Assembly: GCF_026262645.1 (NCBI RefSeq)
Contig: NZ_SHNO01000001.1
Coordinates: forward strand, 2,728,001-2,792,000
Source: Candidatus Marimicrobium litorale
Lineage (GTDB): Bacteria; Pseudomonadota; Gammaproteobacteria; Pseudomonadales; Halieaceae
Length of the DNA: 64,000 bases
Reading direction: 5' to 3'
Shown here: piece after piece, positions 7,678 to 17,581 of the stretch
Layout: each line of letters starts with the position of its first letter
Numbering within the stretch: position 1 is the stretch's first letter
Position numbers and translations under genes: made by a program
The notes under the pieces: generated by a model
Told to the model about the DNA's origin: nothing
What the model saw: only the letters and a program-made list of their open reading frames with translations
Databases searched by the model: none

Positions 7678-8907
7678 ATGTCGCAACAATCTCTGCAAAA
7701 AAGCAAAATCAAGTTTCTGCTGCTTGAGGGCGTTCACCCCTCTGCTGTGGAGGCGCTGCAGAGTGCCGGCTACAACAACATTGACCAGCACCCGAAAGCA
7801 CTGCCCGTTGAAGAATTGAAGAGCGCAATCGCCGATGCGCATTTTGTTGGCATCCGCTCGAGAACACAGCTCTCGGAGGAGATATTTACCGCCGCAAAGA
7901 AACTGGTCGCCGTGGGCTGTTTCTGCATTGGCACCAATCAGGTGGACCTTAACGCTGCCACCCACCGCGGGATCGCCGTTTTTAATGCGCCGTTTTCAAA
8001 CACCCGCAGCGTCGCCGAACTGGTGCTGGCGGAGGCGATCCTGTTGCTCCGAGGTGTTGCCAGCAAAAACGCAGCGGCCCACCGGGGCGAATGGCACAAG
8101 AGCGCCGCCAACTCTTTTGAAATCCGTGGCAAGACACTGGGCATCATTGGCTACGGCAACATTGGCATGCAGTTGGGCGTGATGGCAGAGGGACTGGGCA
8201 TGCAGGTCAAGTTCCACGATCTCATTAATAAGTTGCCTCTGGGCAATGCCCAGCAGGTTGCCAGCTTGGACGAATTGCTGCAAACCGCCCACGTGGTGAG
8301 CCTGCACGTGCCCGAGCATAGCTCCACCCGAGACCTGATAGGCCCTGCGGAGCTGGCAAAAATGAGTCCCGGCAGTGTCCTGATTAACGCCTCCCGCGGC
8401 ACCGTAGTGGATATCGATGCGCTGGCTGACGCACTGAAGGAAAACCGGCTGGCGGGCGCTGGTATCGATGTCTTCCCGAAAGAGCCCCGCTCTAACGACG
8501 AGGAGTTCCGCTCCCCCTTACGGCAGTTCGATAACACCTTACTCACCCCCCATATCGGCGGCAGCACGCTCGAAGCACAGGAAAATATCGGCATGGAAGT
8601 GGCCGAGAAATTGGCCCGCTACAGTGATAATGGTACGACCACCTCCTCGGTCAACCTGCCCGAGGTCAACCTGCCAGAGCATGCAGGTAGTCATCGCCTG
8701 CTGCACATCCACCGCAATGTACCCGGTGTGATGAGCGCGATTAACAGTATATTTTCTGAAAACCGCATAAACGTTTCGGCACAGTACCTGCAAACCGATG
8801 AATCCGTTGGCTACGTGGTTATCGATATCGATGCCGATTACAGTAAGCTGGCGCTCGAAAAGTTGGCCACTGTCGAGGGAACGCTGCGCACCCGCGTCCT
8901 GTTTTAA
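7678..8907 (+). CDS. serA: D-3-phosphoglycerate dehydrogenase
   Basis: 409 residues, E. coli-type SerA (410). Oxidises 3-phosphoglycerate to 3-phosphohydroxypyruvate, first step of serine synthesis. NAD fold GIIGYGNIGMQLG, catalytic Arg in NASRGTVVD, His in TPHIGGSTLEAQENIG, and a C-terminal ACT domain (about 335-409, HRNVPGVMSAINSIF) that binds serine for feedback inhibition. The frame is open to 7594, but the ATG at 7678 gives MSQQSLQKSKIKFLLLEGVH, the usual start. Divergent from the D-2-hydroxyglutarate dehydrogenase that likely clears its side product. Confidence 0.96.
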   Translation: MSQQSLQKSKIKFLLLEGVHPSAVEALQSAGYNNIDQHPKALPVEELKSAIADAHFVGIRSRTQLSEEIFTAAKKLVAVGCFCIGTNQVDLNAATHRGIAVFNAPFSNTRSVAELVLAEAILLLRGVASKNAAAHRGEWHKSAANSFEIRGKTLGIIGYGNIGMQLGVMAEGLGMQVKFHDLINKLPLGNAQQVASLDELLQTAHVVSLHVPEHSSTRDLIGPAELAKMSPGSVLINASRGTVVDIDALADALKENRLAGAGIDVFPKEPRSNDEEFRSPLRQFDNTLLTPHIGGSTLEAQENIGMEVAEKLARYSDNGTTTSSVNLPEVNLPEHAGSHRLLHIHRNVPGVMSAINSIFSENRINVSAQYLQTDESVGYVVIDIDADYSKLALEKLATVEGTLRTRVLF

Positions 8908-9159
8908 AGCCTGAACACCTTCCCGCCAAGCCACGTTTAAAATCGCATGTAGCGGTATTTTTTGGACATTTTGCGCGTTTTCGCAGCATGATTAGTGATG
9001 TTAGAGTTCAAGTCAGTTGCGCATGCAAGCTAGGCAGGCTGTCATTGCACCAAAGGGGTGCCTGATAAAAACCATATGTCGCAGAGAAGACCGATACGTC
9101 AACCCTGCCCGAGAACATACACACGGGTCTGCGCGTAGACGTAATTGGGAGAGGCGAAC

Positions 9160-11538
9160 ATGCAGAAAAGTTCAGTATTCAAGACCAGCGCACTGTCCGC
9201 CGCAGTCGCATCCACTATCGTCTGTGGAGACCTCGCTGCACAGAGCGGCACCCTCGAAGAAGTAATCGTTACGGCTACGCGCAGGCCACAGTCCATTCAG
9301 GATATTCCGATCAATATTACCTCTATCAGCAGTGAGCTGATCGAGCAGCAGCGTCTGACCGACCTGGCGGATATCGCGCGAATTGTGCCGGGAATGACCG
9401 TCATTGACCAGGGGCCTCGCAGCGGCAATACCCTTACCGTGCGGGGCCTGAGCGCGGGCTCGATTCAGGCAACAGACCAGGACAATAACGGCGGCGGTCT
9501 GGTCGCCACCTATGTCGGTGAAGTACCGCTCTACATTGATCTTAAGCTTAACGACATGCAACGGGTTGAAGTGCTCATGGGACCGCAGGGTACGCTGTAC
9601 GGCGCCGGCACCCTGGGCGGGGCCGTGCGCTATATTCCGAATAAGCCCCAAACCGATGTTCTCTCCTATCAGGTGCGCGGCGATGTCTATGATCTCAGTG
9701 AGTCCAGCGATGCAGGCTACGAGGGTGGCGGTACGATCAATATTCCCCTCATTGAGGACCGACTCGCACTGCGGGGATCTATCGACTACCTCAACGACCC
9801 CGGGTTTATCGATTACAATTATCTTGTGCGCGAAGCAGGCGTCTCCTACCCGCAGGAAGTTGAAGGCATTCCCGAGTCACAGGACCGCAATGCCAATCTG
9901 AAGCGCAAAAAGGATGTGAACGACCAGGAGACCTGGTCTGGCCGCCTGGCTCTGCGCTATACCGGCGACTGGCTGGACAGCACACTAAGCTATTACTATC
10001 AGGACGAGAAAGTGGGTGGCCGGCAGGTTAACAGCAGGGATTCCTTCGGCACGGGCAAGTACGAGGCGGCCCTTCGCTTCGAGGAGCCCAATGAGCGCAA
10101 GAATGAGCTGATTGCACTGGAGCTGGTTGCAGACCTCGGATTCGCGGAGCTTACGTCGGCAACAGGCTATTCCGAGTATTCGGAGAACGGCCAGCGAGAC
10201 CAGACAGATTTGCTACTCAATCAGGAGTTGTACTACGAATTTTTCCCCTCCTTCTCCGCCTTTACCCGCGACGAAGGCAACGAAGACACATTCACTCAGG
10301 AAGTGCGTCTGGTTTCCACAACCGATGGCCCCTGGAGCTGGATTATCGGCGGTTTTTATAGCGATTTTAAGTTGGACGCTCTGAGTCAGGAATTCACACC
10401 AGGGCTGGATCAGTTCTTCATTGACTGCTGCGATGGAGAGCAGCTGCGCCCCGATTCACTGGAATACAACCAGACCGTTAAACAAACCACCAAACAGATG
10501 GCTGCGTTTGGCGAACTCGGCTACCAGATCACTGACGCATGGCAGGTCACCGTTGGCGCGCGCTGGTTCAAATTCGATGACGAGGTGGCATTGCAGATAG
10601 CGTTCCCGCTGCAGGATACGGTGTTTTTCGGAGAACCCCCAGATTCGATCATTCCCTTCACAAATGAAAAAAATGATGCGGATGATGATGATGTTATTTA
10701 TAAGTTCAACACATCCTATGACTTTTCCGACGATATCCTGGGTTTCTTAACAATCAGTGAGGGTTACCGACTCGGCGGCGTAAATGCGCTGGTCGCATGC
10801 CCCAACCCACCGCCGGATGACAGGCAAATCGCCTGTGCACTGCCCGATGAAGCGTTGGTAAAGTCCGATAAAAGTACCAACTATGAGATCGGAGTTCACT
10901 CCCAATTCAGCGACTCACTGCTACTGAACGGTTCGGTGTACTACATAAATTGGGACGATATACGCCTGCCAACCACCTCGACTTTCGGCGCTATTCCTAT
11001 CGAAACAAATGGTGGTAAAGCAGAGAGCTACGGCATCGAACTCGCAGCGCATTACCTGATTACACCCGACCTGTGGTTCACCGGCTCCTATTCCTACAAT
11101 AATGCGCAGCTCACCGACGATGCTCCTGGAATCATTGATGGCGAAGAGGGCTTTAAGGGCGACCGGTTGCCGGGCACTCCCAAGCATCAAGGCTTTCTTT
11201 CGGCAAATTATTCACTGGGTCTGAACGACGGCTCAAGCCTCGACCTCACTTGGTCAATCACGGCACAAAGCAATGTTTACACCAAAGTGGGCAAACGCAA
11301 CTTCGGGGAAGAGCTGGACGGATTCAGTCTGCAATACGTTTCTGCCACCTGGCTAAAAGATGCCTGGAGCGTGGGTCTGTATGGCGAGAACATCTTTAAC
11401 AAGTACGCTGAGACCGGGGTAAGGGGTGACGTGAGCGACATACGCACTGTCGGCCTATTCAACCTTCGCACCTACTACCACAACGTAGTGAGACCGCGGC
11501 AAATCGGCCTGCGATTTACCTACAGCTTCGACAAGTAA
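9160..11538 (+). CDS. TonB-dependent outer-membrane receptor
   Basis: 792-residue TonB-dependent transporter. Sec signal peptide (MQKSSVFKTSALSAAVAS..., cleavage probably after DLAAQ near 28), TonB box LEEVIVTATRR, plug domain to about 170 (DIARIVPGMTVIDQG, RVEVLMGPQGTLYGAGTLGG), then a 22-strand barrel ending RPRQIGLRFTYSFDK. GAGAGG before the ATG at 9160 sets the start. Large polar loops, one with a CC pair (FIDCCDGEQ) and one with an Asp run (NDADDDDV), may touch substrate. The ligand cannot be read from sequence; marine relatives use such receptors for varied organic substrates. Followed by a terminator. Confidence 0.93.
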   Translation: MQKSSVFKTSALSAAVASTIVCGDLAAQSGTLEEVIVTATRRPQSIQDIPINITSISSELIEQQRLTDLADIARIVPGMTVIDQGPRSGNTLTVRGLSAGSIQATDQDNNGGGLVATYVGEVPLYIDLKLNDMQRVEVLMGPQGTLYGAGTLGGAVRYIPNKPQTDVLSYQVRGDVYDLSESSDAGYEGGGTINIPLIEDRLALRGSIDYLNDPGFIDYNYLVREAGVSYPQEVEGIPESQDRNANLKRKKDVNDQETWSGRLALRYTGDWLDSTLSYYYQDEKVGGRQVNSRDSFGTGKYEAALRFEEPNERKNELIALELVADLGFAELTSATGYSEYSENGQRDQTDLLLNQELYYEFFPSFSAFTRDEGNEDTFTQEVRLVSTTDGPWSWIIGGFYSDFKLDALSQEFTPGLDQFFIDCCDGEQLRPDSLEYNQTVKQTTKQMAAFGELGYQITDAWQVTVGARWFKFDDEVALQIAFPLQDTVFFGEPPDSIIPFTNEKNDADDDDVIYKFNTSYDFSDDILGFLTISEGYRLGGVNALVACPNPPPDDRQIACALPDEALVKSDKSTNYEIGVHSQFSDSLLLNGSVYYINWDDIRLPTTSTFGAIPIETNGGKAESYGIELAAHYLITPDLWFTGSYSYNNAQLTDDAPGIIDGEEGFKGDRLPGTPKHQGFLSANYSLGLNDGSSLDLTWSITAQSNVYTKVGKRNFGEELDGFSLQYVSATWLKDAWSVGLYGENIFNKYAETGVRGDVSDIRTVGLFNLRTYYHNVVRPRQIGLRFTYSFDK

Positions 11539-11549
11539 ACGCTTCACAT

Positions 11550-11579
11550 AAAAAGGATGGCGCACCGCCGCCCTTTTTT
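11550..11579 (+). terminator. intrinsic terminator after the TonB receptor
   Basis: An A-rich left arm (AAAAAGGATGGC) pairs imperfectly with GCCGCCCTTTTTT, giving a GC-rich upper stem, one mismatch and one G-U, and a run of six T. It starts 12 bases after the receptor stop and 60 bases before the TPR-sulfotransferase ATG, so the latter probably has its own promoter. Confidence 0.7.
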
Positions 11580-11638
11580 ACCCCGGCGGAGAGCACCACG
11601 TGACGAGTGCCGCCGCTGCAGCATAGAATAAAGCTGTC

Positions 11639-13264
11639 ATGAACCCCGAAAAACAACAGATCGCAACACTCCATGATGCCGCTAGGAAAGCCATGGCAGC
11701 GGGACAGCTGCGGGCTGTCCATGAGCACTGCCTTGCCATACTGCAAATAGATCCGACATTCGCCGACGCGTGGTTCCTGTGCGGAGTTGTAGCCGCGCAC
11801 AACGGCTCGCTCAGCAAATCTATTGAAATTTTCGAAAAAGCGACTGCACTCGCGCCTGACAACCCGGAATACCATGCGGAACTGGGGAAGCAACTGCTAG
11901 CCGATCAGCAACCCGAGCGCGCTTTGCAGGAGGCGACAAAAACACTGCATCTGTCGCCTTCACAACTTACAACAATCAACACCCTCGGCAGTCTCTTGAG
12001 TCACGTTGGCGAGCACGAAAAAGCCCTCGGCTGTTTTCAGCGTGCAGTGCGGTCGCTGCAACGGCGCTCGAACGGAGATACGAGCCTGTCCAGCAAATGG
12101 CAGGCAGACCTTTACTTCAACTACGCTGCCTCTCTTCAATTCGCCGGCTGCTTCAAGGAGGCGGCAACAGCATACGAACAGTCCATCAGCATACTACCGT
12201 TGTTTTTCAAAGCACATTCGGCTCTGTCTACGCTACGTCAACAAACCGAGGATGATAACCATCTCAGCCGCCTTGATGGGTTGCGCGAGAAAGTTGTCAG
12301 CCCACGTGACCAATTACATATTGGGCACGCTATCGCCAAAGAACAGGAAGATCTCGGTCGTTTTGAAGAGGCGTTCGACAGCCTCGTCTGGGCCAAGCAA
12401 GCGCAAGCGCACGCGGTTAACTACAGTAGAGAAAAAAGCGACCGGCTGTTCACCGGCATCAGAGATTTATTCAGCGCAGGTGCATTTACAAGCGCCAAAA
12501 AAGGTCACGACACCAACGAGCCCATCTTTATCGTCGGCATGCCTCGAACTGGCACCACGCTGACAGAGCAAGTGCTGTCCAGTCACTCTCAAGTATTCGC
12601 TGCCGGCGAGTTACCGCTCTTTCCGTTGCAGGTCAAACGTTCCATCGCATCAACGGTCACCGATTTATTCGATCTTGAAACATTTGCCGCATCGCTTGCT
12701 ACAAATAGCGCCGACCTCGGAGTACATTACATTGAGAGTACTCGTCCACGTACCGGGCATACGGCGCACTTTATCGACAAACTGCCACTCAATTTTCTTT
12801 TCCTCGGCCTGATCGGACAAGCGCTGCCAAAAGCAAAAATAATTTGCCTTCGGCGAGACCCTATGGACACTTGTCTAAGTAACTATCGACAGATTTTTGC
12901 GGCCAACTTTCTGCATTACCAGTACAACCTCAATCTACTTGATTGCGGTCAGTATTACCTACAGTTCGATCGTACTATGCGACACTGGCATCAAATGATG
13001 CCGGGTAGAATTTTCGACCTACACTACGAGTCGCTGGTAAAAAATCCGGCGCCGGTTGTGCGAGACTTACTAAACTACTGCGAATTACCCTGGGAAGAAC
13101 AATGCCTGTCTTTTCACAGTAAAGAAGGAAGTGTTGCAACACCCAGCGCAGTACAGGTCAGGCAAGGTATGTACGCCACTTCAGTGGATCGCTGGCGGCG
13201 TTACGGCGATCAGTTACAGCCTCTTTACGAATTGCTCCAATCAGCCGGCATCTATCGCAGTTAG
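11639..13264 (+). CDS. TPR-repeat sulfotransferase
   Basis: 541-residue two-domain protein. Residues 1-260 are tetratricopeptide repeats (YHAELGKQLLADQQPERALQ, LGSLLSHVGEHEKALGCFQR). Residues about 295-541 are a sulfotransferase domain with the PAPS 5'-phosphosulfate loop FIVGMPRTGTTLTEQVLSSH and a 3'-phosphate site around CLRRDPMDTCLSNYRQIF. Members move sulfate from PAPS to an acceptor that is not predictable. No signal peptide, so cytoplasmic. Such fusions are frequent in marine gammaproteobacteria, often near TonB receptors. Its last four bases overlap the end of the convergent hydrolase gene. Confidence 0.87.
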   Translation: MNPEKQQIATLHDAARKAMAAGQLRAVHEHCLAILQIDPTFADAWFLCGVVAAHNGSLSKSIEIFEKATALAPDNPEYHAELGKQLLADQQPERALQEATKTLHLSPSQLTTINTLGSLLSHVGEHEKALGCFQRAVRSLQRRSNGDTSLSSKWQADLYFNYAASLQFAGCFKEAATAYEQSISILPLFFKAHSALSTLRQQTEDDNHLSRLDGLREKVVSPRDQLHIGHAIAKEQEDLGRFEEAFDSLVWAKQAQAHAVNYSREKSDRLFTGIRDLFSAGAFTSAKKGHDTNEPIFIVGMPRTGTTLTEQVLSSHSQVFAAGELPLFPLQVKRSIASTVTDLFDLETFAASLATNSADLGVHYIESTRPRTGHTAHFIDKLPLNFLFLGLIGQALPKAKIICLRRDPMDTCLSNYRQIFAANFLHYQYNLNLLDCGQYYLQFDRTMRHWHQMMPGRIFDLHYESLVKNPAPVVRDLLNYCELPWEEQCLSFHSKEGSVATPSAVQVRQGMYATSVDRWRRYGDQLQPLYELLQSAGIYRS

Positions 13265-14220
13265 TCTTGTAACGGTATCCCTTGTTCGGTCAGCCAAGTT
13301 GCCACCTCTACGAGATAGCGATCCCGATACTCATTGGACTCCCCCGCCAGATGGTGCCCCGCACCGGGAAGATATACGACACGACTGGCAGGAAATAGCC
13401 GCGAGATCACGCCAACATTATACTGCCAGTCAACAGTGAGGTCTGACTCGCCCTGTATGACCAGGGCCGATCCGACACCGAGATCAACGGGCCGCAGCGC
13501 CGCAAGCCAGCGCCGCAAAGCCCCCAGCCAGCGCAGAGAAACTCGATGAGACTGCAGCGGATCGACTTTCACAAATTCAAGGAAATCACGATCGGCAGAA
13601 TTGGGGCCAAACGTGCGCGGCACATAATCGACGAGCTTACTGAGCAGTATATGAGCGGCTTTGATTGCGAACCATTGGGCTGGGCGCACCAGAGGTGCAA
13701 GCAAAACGGTCGCGGAAAAAGGCCAATCATACTTGGCAGCATAATCTACCAGAGCGGCACCACCCGTACTTTGAGCCATGGTCCAAAGAGGCAGCGTCGG
13801 TAAATTTGCAACAACGAGTACGTCGGCGATTGCGCGACTGTAGTCACCAAAGTCGTCAATAACTGCGGGCTCGCCCGTCGATAATCCGTGTCCGGGCAAA
13901 TCGACAGACAGTACGTTGCATCCCCGCAACAACGCCCACTCCGCAAGCTTGCCGAACAGGCCAGTGTGATCGAAGTAACCGTGTACAAGAAACAGATTAT
14001 TAATCGCGCCGGGCTGGACCCAGGAGTGAACGGCAAGGCTATATGAGCCGGAATCAACTCGCCCAACCTTATACCCCACATGAGGCAAGCGCTCGGCAAA
14101 ATCAATGCCGTAAAACTGACAAAACCTCCCCGCTAGCGCAGGGGCGCTGTCTGTACCAAACAACGGCAACTGAGCCCGTAGAGTCTGCAGCTGTCCTGGT
14201 GATAAAGTGACTAGGCTCAC
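13261..14220 (-). CDS. alpha/beta hydrolase, lysophospholipase/monoglyceride-lipase-like
   Basis: 319-residue serine hydrolase. Oxyanion region FLVHGYFDHTGLF, then VLSVDLPGHGLSTGE, nucleophile Ser in WTMAQSTGGAALV (first Gly of GxSxG replaced by Ala), acid Asp in QGESDLTVDW and His in GAGHHLAGES. The pattern fits monoacylglycerol lipase/lysophospholipase relatives; substrate unknown. No signal peptide. The GTG start overlaps the fba stop by one base (TAGTG), so it is the translationally coupled last gene of the tkt-epd-pgk-fba run, an unusual companion. Its 3' end overlaps the sulfotransferase gene by 4 bp. Confidence 0.85.
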   Translation of the reverse strand: MSLVTLSPGQLQTLRAQLPLFGTDSAPALAGRFCQFYGIDFAERLPHVGYKVGRVDSGSYSLAVHSWVQPGAINNLFLVHGYFDHTGLFGKLAEWALLRGCNVLSVDLPGHGLSTGEPAVIDDFGDYSRAIADVLVVANLPTLPLWTMAQSTGGAALVDYAAKYDWPFSATVLLAPLVRPAQWFAIKAAHILLSKLVDYVPRTFGPNSADRDFLEFVKVDPLQSHRVSLRWLGALRRWLAALRPVDLGVGSALVIQGESDLTVDWQYNVGVISRLFPASRVVYLPGAGHHLAGESNEYRDRYLVEVATWLTEQGIPLQD

Positions 14221-15284
14221 TAGTTAACAGTGGGCGCCAACGTCCCCGCGTCATAAGCGGATTGCATGTCTGCCAGCGAACGCACCTTGATCTTGTCCGC
14301 ATTACCCGCCGTACCAAAGGATTCGTAACGTGCGATACAGATCTCCTTCATGGCCGTTATGGTCTGTGCTAAATATTTGCGCGGGTCAAACTCGGCGGGG
14401 TTCTGTGCCATGAAACGACGAATCGCTCCCGTAGAAGCCAAACGCAGATCCGTGTCGATATTCACCTTGCGCACGCCATGGCGGATTCCCTCTTGCACCT
14501 GCTCTACAGGAACACCATAGGTTTCAGGAATTTCACCACCGTACTCATTGATGATCGCAAGCCAGTCCTGTGGAACAGCGGATGAACCGTGCATAACAAG
14601 GTGCGTACCGGGAATACGGGCGTGTATCTCCTTGATGCGGTCGATGGCCAGGATATCGCCAGTGGGAGGGCGCGTAAACTTGTACGCGCCGTGGCTTGTG
14701 CCGCAGGCAATAGCCAGCGCATCTACCTCGGTGGCCTTTACAAATTCCGCCGCCTCTTCCGGGTCCGTCAACATCTGATCATGGGTGAGCTTGCCCTCCG
14801 CACCGATACCGTCTTCCTCACCCGCCTCGCCGGTCTCAAGCGAACCCAAGCAACCAAGTTCCCCCTCCACTGATACCCCGCAGGCATGCGACAACTCCAC
14901 GGCCCTGCGCGTGACAGCCACGTTGTAGTCATAGTCCATGGGAGTTTTACCATCCTCGCCCAGGGAGCCGTCCATCATTACGGAACTGAAACCCAGTTGA
15001 ATAGAGCGCTGGCACACACCAGCAGAAACGCCGTGGTCCTGGTGAACCACCACAGGAATATGCGGAAACTCGTTCATCGCTGCGTCCATCATCGCACGCA
15101 GAAAAGGCGCACCGGCGTATTTTCTGGCGCCCGCACTGGCCTGCATGATCACAGGTGAATTAGTCGCATCGGCCGCCTCCATAATCGCGCGGGTCTGCTC
15201 AAGATTGTTGACATTAAAAGCGGGCACGCCGTAGTTGTGTTCTGCCGCATGATCCAGCAATTGTCGCAAACTGATTAATGCCAT
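14220..15284 (-). CDS. fba: fructose-bisphosphate aldolase, class II
   Basis: 354-residue zinc aldolase of the Calvin-cycle subtype (class IIB-like), cleaving fructose-1,6-bisphosphate or running in reverse for gluconeogenesis. Zinc-ligand and active-site motifs: [13 protein letters not shown] (His and Asp), [12 protein letters not shown] (Glu), [10 protein letters not shown] (His), VMHGSSAVP (His) and the phosphate site [17 protein letters not shown] precedes the ATG. It is the fourth gene of the tkt-epd-pgk-fba cluster, 41 bp after pgk, the arrangement seen in Pseudomonas and relatives. Confidence 0.96.
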   Translation of the reverse strand: MALISLRQLLDHAAEHNYGVPAFNVNNLEQTRAIMEAADATNSPVIMQASAGARKYAGAPFLRAMMDAAMNEFPHIPVVVHQDHGVSAGVCQRSIQLGFSSVMMDGSLGEDGKTPMDYDYNVAVTRRAVELSHACGVSVEGELGCLGSLETGEAGEEDGIGAEGKLTHDQMLTDPEEAAEFVKATEVDALAIACGTSHGAYKFTRPPTGDILAIDRIKEIHARIPGTHLVMHGSSAVPQDWLAIINEYGGEIPETYGVPVEQVQEGIRHGVRKVNIDTDLRLASTGAIRRFMAQNPAEFDPRKYLAQTITAMKEICIARYESFGTAGNADKIKVRSLADMQSAYDAGTLAPTVN

Positions 15285-15325
15285 GGGATATTCCTCTCGC
15301 TAGTAAACTATTTCAGATGCCGGGC

Positions 15326-16495
15326 TTAACCGCCGGCACGCTCTTCCAGTACGGCAACGGCAGGTAGCGTTTTGCCCTCAACATACTCAAGGAAAGCCCC
15401 TCCGCCGGTAGAGATATAGGAAATCTTGTCGGCAATTTCAAATTGGTCGATCGCCGCCAAGGTATCGCCACCCCCTGCCAGGGAAAACGCATCGCTGTCT
15501 GCAATCGCCAGTGACAGTGTCTTGGTGCCTTGAGCGAACTGTTCGAATTCAAACACACCGACAGGGCCATTCCATAGAATGGTGCCCGCCCCCTTAACAA
15601 TATCCGCGATTTGCCGCGCAGACTCCGGTCCGATATCAAAAATTCTGTCATCATCGACCACTGCCTCTGCAGCCTTAAGGCTGGCCGGCGCGTCTTCTGC
15701 AAACACCTTCCCCGTTATCACATCCCGGGGCAGTGGAATATTTGTCTTTGCCATAAGCGAGCGTGCAGTATCGAGCAGATCGTGCTCACAAAGAGACTGC
15801 CCTACCGGGCTGCCACTGGCGGCGAGAAATGTATTGGCGATACCGCCGCCCACGACCAGTTGATCTACTTTTTCAGACAGGGCCTCGAGCACCCTTAACT
15901 TGGTAGACACTTTAGACCCGCCGACGATGGCCACCATGGGTCTTGCAGGTTTCGCAAGCGCCTGCTCCAACGCCAACAGCTCGGATTCCAATAGCGGACC
16001 GGCACAGGCCATGGGCGCGAACCGGGCCACGCCATGAGTAGACGCCTGTGCGCGGTGTGCCGTACCAAAAGCATCCATTACGAAAATATCACAAAGAGAC
16101 GCGTAATCTTTTGCAAGCGCCTCATCATCCTTCTTCTCACCAGGGTTGAAGCGCACGTTCTCAAGTAGCGCCACTTCGCCGTCGCCGAGCTCCACGCCGC
16201 CGCGCCAGTCGCTGATCAGCGAGACGGGCAGATCGAGCAGCCCCGCCAGATGATCCGCGACCGGGGCCAGTGAAAATTGGCTGTCGAAATCGCCCTCCAC
16301 CGGACGGCCGAGGTGAGACATTAGAATAACTTTCGCCCCTGCCTCCACCGCGTGCCTGATGGTTGGCAGCGCCGCGCGCAAACGTGCATCGCTAGTGACC
16401 GCTCCTGCCTTGATAGGCACATTGAGGTCCTCGCGTATCAACACCCGCTTGCCCCGCAGACTCTGGTCACGCATAACGTCTACTTTCAGTGACAT
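15326..16495 (-). CDS. pgk: phosphoglycerate kinase
   Basis: 389 residues, the usual bacterial length. Transfers phosphate between 1,3-bisphosphoglycerate and ADP. N-terminal substrate motifs [12 protein letters not shown] and ILMSHLGRP; hinge and nucleotide-binding motifs [32 protein letters not shown] and the glycine-rich [13 protein letters not shown]. The frame extends to 16624, but that region carries an intercistronic hairpin and the ATG at 16495 gives the family N-terminus [19 protein letters not shown]. Confidence 0.97.
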   Translation of the reverse strand: MSLKVDVMRDQSLRGKRVLIREDLNVPIKAGAVTSDARLRAALPTIRHAVEAGAKVILMSHLGRPVEGDFDSQFSLAPVADHLAGLLDLPVSLISDWRGGVELGDGEVALLENVRFNPGEKKDDEALAKDYASLCDIFVMDAFGTAHRAQASTHGVARFAPMACAGPLLESELLALEQALAKPARPMVAIVGGSKVSTKLRVLEALSEKVDQLVVGGGIANTFLAASGSPVGQSLCEHDLLDTARSLMAKTNIPLPRDVITGKVFAEDAPASLKAAEAVVDDDRIFDIGPESARQIADIVKGAGTILWNGPVGVFEFEQFAQGTKTLSLAIADSDAFSLAGGGDTLAAIDQFEIADKISYISTGGGAFLEYVEGKTLPAVAVLEERAGG

Positions 16496-16512
16496 AGGTT
16501 TTCTCTCATATT

Positions 16513-16542
16513 GCGGTGCTGCGCCTGCAGACCCAGCACCGC
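16513..16542 (-). other. intercistronic hairpin between epd and pgk
   Basis: On the minus-strand transcript GCGGTGCTG pairs perfectly with CAGCACCGC, a 9-bp stem around a 12-nt loop, 18 bp ahead of the pgk start. No U-tract follows. Likely an mRNA processing or stability element that uncouples pgk-fba levels from tkt-epd; function is inferred. Confidence 0.5.
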
Positions 16543-16556
16543 GCAGCGCATCACGC

Positions 16557-17570
16557 TCAGACCAGTCCGTGCCAAAACCCCGCCACATCCAACATCCGGT
16601 TGGCGTAGCCCCACTCGTTGTCAAACCAGATCAATACTTTTACCAGCCGCGCGCCGCTGACCCGGGTTTGGCTGGCATCAACGATGCCCGAACGGGGATC
16701 GTGATTGAAGTCACAGGATGCCAGAAGCTCCTCGGTATAGCCAAGCACGCCGTCAAATCCACTCAGTGACGCGTTCTTCAGAATCTGGTTTATTCCGACA
16801 ATATCCGTGTCTTCCCTTGTCACCACGGTTAAATCCAGCGCAGAAACATTCAACGTAGGCACCCGCAGTGCCTGTGCCGAGAAGCGGCCCTCCATCATCG
16901 GCAGGAGGCGCGTGATTCCCTTCGCCAGCTCGGTATCCACGGGAATCACCGAATGTGATGCAGCACGGGTCTTACGCAGGTCTGTATGGTGGTATGCATC
17001 CAGCACGGGCTGGTCATTCATCGCCGAGTGAATGGTAGTGATCGTCCCCGTTTCAATACCGACAGCCTCGTCCAAAGCCTGAATTACCGGCACGATCGCA
17101 TTAGTGGTACAGGACGCGTTAGACACAATACGCTGGCTCGCATGCAGCTTTTTGTGGTTGACCCCAAAAACCACGGTTTCGTCCACGTCGATCTCTGCAG
17201 GCTGAGAGAACAGGACTTTGTGCGCACCGCGATCAAGATGAAGCTGTGCCGTGGCTCGATCCGAGAAAGCGCCGCTGCATTCCAGCACCATGTCCACTCC
17301 AAGGTCTCCCCAGGGAAGAGCCTCCGTACCCTCGTGATTCAGCAATGCGATAGTGTCATCACCCACGAACAAACTGCGTTGATCGCCTTCCAGCGGCAGC
17401 GGAAACCTGCCATGGGTAGAATCATAGCGGGTGAGGTGCAGGATGGTGCCCGCATCGGCGAGTTCGTTAATGGCGACAACTTGCATATCTTCGCCGGGCG
17501 CGCGTTCGTAGAGGGCGCGCAGGATGCTGCGCCCAATTCTGCCGTAGCCGTTAATCCCCAGGCGCAACAT
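16557..17570 (-). CDS. epd: D-erythrose-4-phosphate dehydrogenase (GAPDH family)
   Basis: 337 residues. NAD fold [19 protein letters not shown], catalytic Cys in [14 protein letters not shown] and His in the [17 protein letters not shown] segment. The sequence matches E. coli Epd rather than GapA at diagnostic places: [44 protein letters not shown] and [13 protein letters not shown]. Epd oxidises erythrose-4-phosphate to 4-phosphoerythronate for pyridoxal phosphate synthesis, and in pseudomonads the same tkt-epd-pgk-fba location is used. A dual role in glycolysis cannot be excluded because GAPDH and Epd share mechanism. Confidence 0.88.
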   Translation of the reverse strand: MLRLGINGYGRIGRSILRALYERAPGEDMQVVAINELADAGTILHLTRYDSTHGRFPLPLEGDQRSLFVGDDTIALLNHEGTEALPWGDLGVDMVLECSGAFSDRATAQLHLDRGAHKVLFSQPAEIDVDETVVFGVNHKKLHASQRIVSNASCTTNAIVPVIQALDEAVGIETGTITTIHSAMNDQPVLDAYHHTDLRKTRAASHSVIPVDTELAKGITRLLPMMEGRFSAQALRVPTLNVSALDLTVVTREDTDIVGINQILKNASLSGFDGVLGYTEELLASCDFNHDPRSGIVDASQTRVSGARLVKVLIWFDNEWGYANRMLDVAGFWHGLV

Positions 17571-17581
17571 AGAATGATGTC

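Noticed and set aside
8908-9159. Small ORFs and a riboswitch in the 252-bp region ahead of the TonB receptor
   Set aside because: The longest frame is about 25 codons without SD; the only structure is a weak GCACC/GGGTGC stem near 9047-9062. A receptor promoter must be here but no clear -35/-10 pair was found.
16557-17570. Calling this gene gapA
   Set aside because: Diagnostic segments and the tkt-epd-pgk-fba context match Epd better than glycolytic GAPDH.
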